Below, one piece after another: positions 6,879-12,738 of a stretch of 15,973 nucleotides of DNA (its first letter is position 1; the number at the start of each line of letters is the position of its first letter). Below the pieces are notes generated by a model, which worked only from the letters and a program-made list of their open reading frames with translations, was not told the origin of the DNA and ran no database searches. Location of the stretch: contig DASRYH010000040.1 in NCBI GenBank assembly GCA_035687245.1, forward strand, positions 1 through 15,973, in the 5' to 3' direction. The translations under genes were made by a program, and so were the position numbers. Source of the DNA: DASRYH01 sp035687245 (GTDB lineage Bacteria > Actinomycetota > Coriobacteriia > Anaerosomatales > PHET01).

Positions 6879-8981
6879 GTGATTCTCTCAGTCGACAACG
6901 TCACCAAGTCCTTCGGCGATCGCGTGCTCTTCAGCGGCGTCTGCCTTCGTGTTGGCGCACGAGATCGAATCGCGCTCGTAGGCCCCAACGGCGCGGGCAA
7001 GACCACGCTGCTTGAGATCATCGCTGGCCGCGACGACGGCGACGAGGGCGGCGTGAGCTTCGCCAAAGACGTCGTCGTGGGCTATCTCGAGCAAGAAGCG
7101 ATCGAGATGTCGGGGCGCACGGTGCTTGCCGAAGCGCTTACCGCGGCCGAACACGTCACCTCGATGCAGCACAGGCTGCACCTGCTCGAAGAAGAAGTCG
7201 CCGCGGCAGTTGGCGAGGAGCAGGACCGTCTGCTCGCCGAGTACGGGCGGCTGCAGGAGCGCTTCGAGCACCTAGGCGGCTACACGGTGGAGAGCGAGGC
7301 GCGCGCCGTCCTTTTCGGCCTGGGCTTTCGCGAGAAGGACCTTGCGCGAGACGCGAACGAGTTTTCAGGCGGCTGGCTCATGCGCCTTGCCCTCGCGAAG
7401 CTGCTGCTCACGCGTCCCGACGTGCTGCTGCTCGACGAGCCTACCAACCACCTCGACCTCGAGTCGGTGACGTGGCTGGAGGGCTTTCTGAAGGCCTACG
7501 ACGGCGCGATTCTCATGGTCAGTCACGACCGTGCGTTCATCAATGGGCTTGTGGACCGCGTGGCCGAGATCGAGAACCGACGGCTGACGCTCTACGTGGG
7601 CAACTACGCGGCCTACGAGAAGCAGCGCGAACTCAACATCGAACAACTCAAGACCAAGCGTGCGGCGCAGGAGAAGGAGATCGCGCACATGCAGGTCTTC
7701 GTCGACCGCTTCCGCTACAAAGACACCAAGGCCAAGGCGGCCCAAGACCGCATTCGCCGAATCGAGAAGATCAAAGCCGAGCTGGTGGAGATCCCCGAAG
7801 AGCGCCACACGGTGCGCTTCCGCTTCCCTCAGCCCGCGCGCACCGGCGATCTGGTGATGGCGCTCGAGGGCGTGCGCAAGGCCTACGGCGACCTCGTGGT
7901 CTACGACGGTCTCGACTTCTCCCTCTATCGCGGCGATAAGATCGCGCTGGTGGGACCCAACGGCGCCGGCAAGTCAACGCTTCTGCGCATGCTCGCGGGC
8001 GAGCTCGCCGCAGATGCGGGCGAGCGCAGGCTGGGCACGCATGTGGAAGTCGCCTACTTCGCGCAGCACCAGCTGCAGGCGCTCGGTCTCACCAACACCG
8101 TATTCGGCGAGATCGACCGCATCGCGCCTGGCTGGACTCAGTCGGAGGTGCGCGGGCTGCTTGGTGCCTTCCTCTTCCACGGCAACGACGTGGACAAGAA
8201 GGTCAGCGTGCTCTCCGGAGGGGAGAAGGGTCGCCTCGCGCTTGCGAAGATGCTTGTGAAGCCGGCGCCGCTCCTGTGCCTGGACGAGCCGACCAACCAC
8301 CTCGACATCGCGTCCTCCGACATCCTCGAGCAAGCGCTGTTGCGCTTCGAGGGAACGCTGGCGCTCATCACCCACGACCGCCACCTCATCCGTGCTGTCG
8401 CCAACAAGATCGTGGAAGTGCGCGACGGCCGTGTGACCGTCTACGACGGCGACTACGACTACTACCTGTGGAAGAAGGAGCAGGAGAGCTCGGGGGGCCT
8501 CGCGGGCGGCGCTCGGGGAGGCGCCACGAAGCAGATGCCCTCTGCTCACAAGGTCACTACGGCCCCCGCGAATACCGCCGAGCGACCGCGCGCCGACCAA
8601 ACGGTGCTGAACGGCAGAGCACCGCGTCGCGTGCATGGGCCCGCAGCTCAAGCAGTGCCCGAGATCGATTCGGAGCTGGTTGCCGGGCCCAAGACCAAGG
8701 ATCAGAAGCGCGCCGAGGCCGAGGCCCGAAACCGAGCGTATCGCGCCACGAAAGACCGCAAGACGCGGCTTGTTGAAGTGGACTCTGCGCTGGTAGCGGC
8801 CCAGAAACGGCACGATGAGCTGGTCGAACAGATGGCCGCTCCGGAGTTCTATTCGGAGAAGGAGGTCTTCGAGGCCGCATTGGCCGAATACGCGGATCTC
8901 AAGCGCCGTCTGCCCAAGCTCGAAGACGAGTGGATGAGCCTGACAGAGGAGATAGAGCGGCTCACCGCAGAAGGGGAGTAG
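6879..8981 (+). CDS. ABC-F family ATPase (YdiF/YheS type)
   Basis: The protein has 700 aa with two soluble ATP-binding cassettes and no transmembrane domain. Cassette 1: Walker A GPNGAGKTT (35-43), signature SGGWL (163-167), Walker B and DEPTNHLD (181-193), H-loop SHD (~215). Cassette 2: GPNGAGKST (359-367), signature LSGGEK (445-450), LCLDEPTNHLD (466-476), H-loop THD (~498). The interdomain linker (~245-322) contains FVDRFRYKDTKAKAAQDR, typical of YdiF/YheS-like members. Residues ~535-605 are a low-complexity tether, and ~606-698 a charged coiled coil as in Uup/YdiF. ABC-F proteins bind the ribosomal E site and relieve stalled translation; some confer antibiotic resistance, but nothing here argues for resistance. 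The start is GTG 6879 with no Shine-Dalgarno, fitting a leaderless mRNA. All catalytic motifs are intact. Confidence 0.93.
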   Translation: MILSVDNVTKSFGDRVLFSGVCLRVGARDRIALVGPNGAGKTTLLEIIAGRDDGDEGGVSFAKDVVVGYLEQEAIEMSGRTVLAEALTAAEHVTSMQHRLHLLEEEVAAAVGEEQDRLLAEYGRLQERFEHLGGYTVESEARAVLFGLGFREKDLARDANEFSGGWLMRLALAKLLLTRPDVLLLDEPTNHLDLESVTWLEGFLKAYDGAILMVSHDRAFINGLVDRVAEIENRRLTLYVGNYAAYEKQRELNIEQLKTKRAAQEKEIAHMQVFVDRFRYKDTKAKAAQDRIRRIEKIKAELVEIPEERHTVRFRFPQPARTGDLVMALEGVRKAYGDLVVYDGLDFSLYRGDKIALVGPNGAGKSTLLRMLAGELAADAGERRLGTHVEVAYFAQHQLQALGLTNTVFGEIDRIAPGWTQSEVRGLLGAFLFHGNDVDKKVSVLSGGEKGRLALAKMLVKPAPLLCLDEPTNHLDIASSDILEQALLRFEGTLALITHDRHLIRAVANKIVEVRDGRVTVYDGDYDYYLWKKEQESSGGLAGGARGGATKQMPSAHKVTTAPANTAERPRADQTVLNGRAPRRVHGPAAQAVPEIDSELVAGPKTKDQKRAEAEARNRAYRATKDRKTRLVEVDSALVAAQKRHDELVEQMAAPEFYSEKEVFEAALAEYADLKRRLPKLEDEWMSLTEEIERLTAEGE

Positions 8982-8984
8982 GGA

Positions 8985-9019
8985 AGCGCGATGTGCGCTC
9001 TGACCTGCGGGTTCAGGTC
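8985..9019 (+). repeat. Two inverted repeats between the ABC-F gene and the nuo promoter
   Basis: AGCGC-GATGT-GCGCT (8985-8999) is a perfect 5-bp hairpin, and GACCTG-CGGGTT-CAGGTC (9002-9019) a perfect 6-bp hairpin. They begin 3 nt after the ABC-F stop codon. No T-tract follows directly. They could end the ABC-F transcript or bind a regulator upstream of the nuo promoter. Confidence 0.4.
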
Positions 9020-9021
9020 GC

Positions 9022-9039
9022 TTGTAACAATCTTTACAA
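9022..9039 (+). promoter_or_regulatory. Rex-like operator overlapping the nuo -35 box
   Basis: TTGTAA-N6-TTACAA is an 18-bp palindrome with perfect 6-bp arms, lying across the nuo -35 element (9033-9038). Its length, TTGT and ACAA ends and AT-rich nature resemble the Rex operator (TTGTGAA-N4-TTCACAA; TTGTTAA variants in Clostridia). Rex is the NADH/NAD+ sensing repressor known to control nuo genes in Streptomyces. The fifth base of each half-site differs from the usual G or T, so the assignment is tentative. Confidence 0.45.
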
Positions 9040-9061
9040 AGTCCATGGCTGCCCGTACACT
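9033..9061 (+). promoter_or_regulatory. Sigma-70-type promoter of the nuo operon
   Basis: TTTACA (9033-9038), a 17-nt spacer and TACACT (9056-9061) form a good housekeeping promoter. Transcription would start near 9068, leaving a leader of about 90 nt before the nuoA start at 9158. Confidence 0.7.
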
Positions 9062-9105
9062 AGCCGCAAGTCGCGTCGCCTGGGCGCGGGCTGTCCTTCT
9101 TGGGG

Positions 9106-9141
9106 CTGTCTGACCGGACCTGCCGTTGAGGCAGGAGACAG
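9106..9141 (+). promoter_or_regulatory. Structured leader (two stacked helices) upstream of nuoA
   Basis: CTGTCT (9106-9111) pairs perfectly with AGACAG (9136-9141). Inside, CCTGCC (9119-9124) pairs with GGCAGG (9130-9135) around a GTTGA loop, leaving a 7-nt bulge GACCGGA (9112-9118) on one side. The structure ends 5 nt before the nuoA Shine-Dalgarno (9147-9152) and could affect nuoA translation or mRNA stability. It matches no riboswitch class that I recognise. Confidence 0.45.
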
Positions 9142-9157
9142 AAGCCAGGGGGTTCCA

Positions 9158-9526
9158 TTGCAGGGGGCTAATGCCCAAGGGGTACTGTTCGTCCTCGGCG
9201 CGTTCATCGCTGCCGCGGCGTTCATCGGCGTGGTCTTCGGCGTGAACAAGCTCCTGTCCCCGCGCAAGCCCTCGGTCGAGAAGGGCACACCCTTCGAGTG
9301 TGGCTTCGATCAAGCAGGTCAGCCCCTCAACTCGCAGAACCTGCGCTTCTCTACCGTTGCGATGCTCTTTGTGCTCTTCGACGCTGAGTCGATTCTGCTC
9401 TTCGCCGTGGCGAGCAAGCTCCGCGGCAGCGCGATCGCACTGGTGGAGGTCGGTGCGTTCATCGCGTTTCTGGTACTAGGCCTCGCGTTCGCCTGGCGGA
9501 AGGGGGCGCTGGAGTGGCGCTCGTAG
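9158..9526 (+). CDS. nuoA: NADH-quinone oxidoreductase subunit A
   Basis: The protein has 122 aa and is an integral membrane subunit of the complex I proton-pumping arm (ND3 homologue). I chose TTG 9158 because AGGGGG (9147-9152) lies 5 nt upstream; the longer in-frame start at 8930 would run through the promoter and the end of the ABC-F gene. Three membrane segments are visible (about 10-30, 62-80 and 90-112). The family signature is present: KGTPFECGFDQAG, with the loop cysteine found in ND3, and RFSTVAMLFVLFDAESILLF with its conserved acidic pair. It is the first gene of the nuo operon and overlaps nuoB by 13 nt, so the two are translationally coupled. The weak TTG start may limit its expression. 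Confidence 0.93.
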   Translation: MQGANAQGVLFVLGAFIAAAAFIGVVFGVNKLLSPRKPSVEKGTPFECGFDQAGQPLNSQNLRFSTVAMLFVLFDAESILLFAVASKLRGSAIALVEVGAFIAFLVLGLAFAWRKGALEWRS

Positions 9527-10155
9527 ACCGCGTGGGCAAGGCGCTCGAGGCCACTCCGGGAGGAATCATCCTCACGTCTGTCGACGCCCTCGTCGACTGG
9601 TCTCGCGGCCAGTCGCTGTGGGCGTTTCCCATGGGCACCGCGTGTTGCGCGATGGAGCTGATCGCCGCGTCGTTCTCGAAGTTCGACTTCGACCGGCTCG
9701 GCGTCTTCCCGCGACCTGATCCCCGCCACACCGACGTGATGATCCTCGCAGGCACGATCACGGAGAAGATGAAGCCGGCCGTGCGCCGGCTCTACGACCA
9801 GATGCCCGACCCGAAGTGGGTCATTGCAATGGGCAACTGCACCGTGTCTGGCGGCATCTTCTACTACGACACCTACTCGGTGGTGCGTGGCGCCGACGAG
9901 TTTCTGCCCGTCGACGTCTACATCTCTGGATGCCCTCCGCGCCCCGAATCGCTGCAGGACGGGATCGTGCAGCTGCGCGAACTCGTGAAGGCGGAGTCGC
10001 TCTCCCCGGGCAAGCGCCACGAGCGCGACTACAAGATCCCGCACCCGGACAACGCCACATACGCGACCGAAGACCCTCAAACGCCCGCCGTAGCCGCCGA
10101 AGGTGCGCTTGACGCCGGTGCTGCCTCGACTGACACCGAAGGCGGGGTGGGGTAG
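9514..10155 (+). CDS. nuoB: NADH-quinone oxidoreductase subunit B
   Basis: The protein has 213 aa and is the peripheral-arm subunit that carries cluster N2, the last iron-sulfur centre before quinone. The start is GTG 9514, inside the end of nuoA, with AAGGGGG (9500-9506) upstream. All four N2 ligands are present: the tandem cysteines C44-C45 in GTACCAME, C109 in GNCTVSGG and C140 in ISGCPPRPE. The core ends near residue 175; residues ~176-213 are an extra acidic, Ala/Thr-rich tail that is longer than in many homologues. nuoC begins on the base after its stop codon. In this operon N2 would receive electrons from the NuoI-flavoprotein fusion encoded further downstream. Confidence 0.96.
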   Translation: MALVDRVGKALEATPGGIILTSVDALVDWSRGQSLWAFPMGTACCAMELIAASFSKFDFDRLGVFPRPDPRHTDVMILAGTITEKMKPAVRRLYDQMPDPKWVIAMGNCTVSGGIFYYDTYSVVRGADEFLPVDVYISGCPPRPESLQDGIVQLRELVKAESLSPGKRHERDYKIPHPDNATYATEDPQTPAVAAEGALDAGAASTDTEGGVG

Positions 10156-10617
10156 GTGAACCTCGAGCAGCTGCGCGACCGCCTCGCCGAACTCTCGCCG
10201 CGCCTCTACCCGCTCTTCTCGCTGGAGTTTGGCGACGCGGTCATCGGTGTCGAGCGCGACCAGCTGCACGACGCAGCGCTTGAGCTGCGCGAGCTGGGCT
10301 TCGACCGTCTGGGCATGGTGACCGCCGTCGACTATGTCGACTGGATGGTTCTGGTCTATCGCCTTCAGTCGCGGTCGATGTCGACCGCGCTTTTCGTGAA
10401 GTGCCAGCTCAAGCGCGATGATCTGGTGGCACCGAGCCTCGTCGACGTGTGGCCCGCCGCACTATGGCAGGAGCGCGAGGTCTACGACCTGTTCGGCGTG
10501 GACTTCGAAGGCCACCCGGACCTTCGGCGAATCATGCTGCCTGAGGAGTTCGAGGGCCATCCGCTTCGCAAGGACTACGACAACCCGCGCGTGATCAAGC
10601 GCCCGGACTACATCTAG
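10156..10617 (+). CDS. nuoC: NADH-quinone oxidoreductase subunit C
   Basis: The protein has 153 aa and corresponds to the 30-kDa subunit of the complex I peripheral arm, with no cofactor. GTG 10156 directly abuts the nuoB stop and is preceded by a G-rich stretch (GGGGTGGGGTAG) that can act as a ribosome binding site. The family signature is clear near residues ~110-135: WQEREVYDLFGVDFEGHPDL followed by RRIMLPEEFEGHPLRKDY. It is a stand-alone NuoC, not fused to NuoD as in E. coli. The length is at the short end of the family, and the first ~80 residues are the expected alpha/beta domain. Confidence 0.95.
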   Translation: MNLEQLRDRLAELSPRLYPLFSLEFGDAVIGVERDQLHDAALELRELGFDRLGMVTAVDYVDWMVLVYRLQSRSMSTALFVKCQLKRDDLVAPSLVDVWPAALWQEREVYDLFGVDFEGHPDLRRIMLPEEFEGHPLRKDYDNPRVIKRPDYI

Positions 10618-10633
10618 AAGGGAGGTGCACCGC

Positions 10634-11779
10634 ATGCCGGTCGAAGTGCTGTCGAGGACCCAGACGACCAACGATGAGGGTCGGGCCGTCGAAGAGCTCG
10701 TCGTGAACGTAGGCCCGTCGCATCCCTCGACGCACGGCGTCGGCCGGGTAGTGGTGCACCTGGACGGCGACATAGTGACCCACGCCGACATGATGGTGGG
10801 CTACCTCCACCGCGGTATCGAGAAGATGGTGGAGAACCGCACCTACCTGCAGGTCGTGCCGCTCACCGACCGCCTCGACTACGTCGGCTCGATGTATGCG
10901 AACTGGGCTTACTGCCGTGCCGTCGAGCGTCTTGCCGGCATCCGCGTGCCGGAGCGTGCCGAGTACCTGCGTGTGATCGTCTGCGAGCTGCAGCGCATCG
11001 CGAGCCACATGATGGGCCTCGGAGCCTCAAGCGCCGATACCGGTGCGTTCTCCGCATTCGTCTACGCGTTTGACGAGCGCGAACGAGTCGTCGAGCTCTT
11101 CGAGGATCTCTGTGGCGCTCGCCTCACCTACAACTACGTACGCCCCGGCGGTGTCTCGTTCGACGCGCCTGAGGGCTGGACAGAGCGCGTGCTCGAGTTC
11201 ACCGCCAAGCACCGCAAGGCGATGGCCGAGTTCGACGACCTCTTCTTCGGCAACGTGATCGCTCGTGGGCGCCTTAAGGGTGTCGGAGTGCTCTCCGCCG
11301 AAGATGCCGTTGCTTGGGGCGCGTCTGGTCCGACGGCCCGCGGCTCCGGCGTGAACTGGGACCTTCGCAAGCACGACCCGTACTCCGTCTACCCCCGCAT
11401 GGACTTCGATGTGCCGGTGGGAGATCGCGGTGACGCCTACGATCGCGGCCGCGTGCGACTCTTCGAATGCATCGAGAGTTGCCGAATCATCGAACAGGCG
11501 ATCTCTCAGATGCCGGGCGGCCATGTGCGGCCCGAAGGTCTCGCGCGTCTGATTGCACCGAAGCCGGGTGACGCCTATGACCACATCGAGAGCGCTCGCG
11601 GCTCTCTAGGCGTCTATCTCGTCAGCGATGGCACGCCGCGCCCGTACCGGATGCACGTGCGCAGCCCCGCCTTCTGTAACCTCGCGTTGCTGCCGAAGCT
11701 CGCCGTGGGCCACACGCTCTCCGATCTCGTCGTCGTGCTCGGCTCACTCGACCCCGTCTTCGGGGAGGTGGACCGGTGA
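10634..11779 (+). CDS. nuoD: NADH-quinone oxidoreductase subunit D
   Basis: The protein has 381 aa and is the 49-kDa subunit that forms the quinone-binding cavity with NuoB and NuoH. I chose ATG 10634 because GGGAGG (10620-10625) is 8 nt upstream; the in-frame GTG at 10625 lies within that ribosome binding site. Key residues are conserved: H34 in PSTHG and Y83 in RLDYV match the quinone-contacting His and Tyr of the Thermus Nqo4 subunit. Other family signatures are LHRGIEK (58-64), the RPGGVSFD segment, and the C-terminal SPAFCNLA and GEVDR. The stop overlaps the nuoH start (GTGA). In standard operons nuoE, nuoF and nuoG follow; here nuoH comes directly. Confidence 0.97.
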   Translation: MPVEVLSRTQTTNDEGRAVEELVVNVGPSHPSTHGVGRVVVHLDGDIVTHADMMVGYLHRGIEKMVENRTYLQVVPLTDRLDYVGSMYANWAYCRAVERLAGIRVPERAEYLRVIVCELQRIASHMMGLGASSADTGAFSAFVYAFDERERVVELFEDLCGARLTYNYVRPGGVSFDAPEGWTERVLEFTAKHRKAMAEFDDLFFGNVIARGRLKGVGVLSAEDAVAWGASGPTARGSGVNWDLRKHDPYSVYPRMDFDVPVGDRGDAYDRGRVRLFECIESCRIIEQAISQMPGGHVRPEGLARLIAPKPGDAYDHIESARGSLGVYLVSDGTPRPYRMHVRSPAFCNLALLPKLAVGHTLSDLVVVLGSLDPVFGEVDR

Positions 11780-12738
11780 GCGCGTCGATGACGAGCTTCG
11801 CGCTTGGCGCTTTCTGGGGCTTGGCGGCATCCACACTCATCGCCGTCGCCGCGCTCTTCGGCGTCTGGTGGGAGCGCAAGGTAGCCGGCCGTATTCAGAT
11901 GCGATTCGGACCGCAGGAAGCTGGCCCAGCGGGCCTGCTGCAGACGCTGTCTGACACCTTGAAGCTCATGCTCAAAGAGGACATCACGCCGAACAACGCC
12001 GACGTGACGGTCTTTCGCGCGATGCCGTTTCTGGTCTTCGTGCCCGCAGCGACCTCGTTCGTGGTCATCCCGTTCGCAGCGGGATGGGCGCCTTTCAACA
12101 TCGAGACGGGCGCGCTGTTCTTCCTCGCTGTCCCGGGGATGAGCGTATTGGGCATGCTGCTCGCCGGGTGGTCTTCGGCAAACACCTACGCAAGCATCGG
12201 CGGTGTGCGTGCCGCGACCCAGATGGTCTCCTACGAGCTGCCGCGCACGCTGTCGGTTCTCTCGCTCGTGCTCCTGGCAGGCTCGCTCTCCACCGGTGAC
12301 ATCCGTGCCGAATGGCGCTGGTGGTGGCTTATCGTGCTGGCCATCGGCTTCATCGTCTACTTCATCTCGTCGATCGCAGAGGTCAATCGCGGCCCCTTCG
12401 ACCTCGCCGAAGCCGAATCCGAGCTGGTGGCGGGCTACTTCGCCGACTACTCGGGCATCCGGTGGGCCATCTTCATGATGGTCGAGTACGGCGGCGTGGT
12501 GGCGGCCTCGCTGTTCGGCGCGGCCACATTCTTCGGCGGCGGGTTCGGCATCCCGGGTCCTGTGGGCGCCATCATCTTCGTCGCCATCGCCATACTCATC
12601 ACCACAGCGATGGTGTGGGTCAAGTGGACGTTTCCGCGCATGCGCCCCGATCAGCTGATGGGGCTCGCGTGGAAGGTGCTCACGCCGATGGCGCTCGTGC
12701 AGCTCGCGATCGTCGGTGTGGTGATCGCATGGCTGTAG
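11776..12738 (+). CDS. nuoH: NADH-quinone oxidoreductase subunit H
   Basis: The protein has 320 aa and is the membrane subunit (ND1) that links the peripheral arm to the proton-pumping arm and forms the mouth of the quinone tunnel. GTG 11776 overlaps the nuoD stop by 4 nt and has GGGGAGG (11762-11768) 7 nt upstream. About eight hydrophobic segments are visible. Conserved motifs are present: ERKVAGRIQMRFGP (33-46) and the acidic loop AEVNRGPFDLAEAESELVAG (201-220), which carries the Glu residues important for quinone-coupled proton transfer. Length is normal. It follows nuoD directly and overlaps the next gene by 10 nt. Confidence 0.97.
   Translation: MSASMTSFALGAFWGLAASTLIAVAALFGVWWERKVAGRIQMRFGPQEAGPAGLLQTLSDTLKLMLKEDITPNNADVTVFRAMPFLVFVPAATSFVVIPFAAGWAPFNIETGALFFLAVPGMSVLGMLLAGWSSANTYASIGGVRAATQMVSYELPRTLSVLSLVLLAGSLSTGDIRAEWRWWWLIVLAIGFIVYFISSIAEVNRGPFDLAEAESELVAGYFADYSGIRWAIFMMVEYGGVVAASLFGAATFFGGGFGIPGPVGAIIFVAIAILITTAMVWVKWTFPRMRPDQLMGLAWKVLTPMALVQLAIVGVVIAWL

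Noticed and set aside
7974..8813. 279-aa open frame on the - strand opposite the ABC-F gene
   Set aside because: No recognisable motif and opposite intact ABC-F cassette 2; a shadow frame. The - strand frame at 13821-14657 is rejected for the same reason.
8930..9157. Longer NuoA starting inside the ABC-F gene
   Set aside because: The extension is not NuoA-like and spans the promoter and leader; TTG 9158 has a ribosome binding site and gives normal NuoA length.
9319..10269. 316-aa open frame on the - strand opposite nuoA-nuoB
   Set aside because: Arg/His/Val-rich translation without motifs, fully covered by well-conserved genes on the + strand.
12312..12728. 139-residue N-terminal extension of the NuoI fusion over nuoH
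   Set aside because: It is the +1 frame of nuoH, Arg-rich and low in complexity; ATG 12729 starts at the NuoI-like region and overlaps the nuoH end as usual in this operon.
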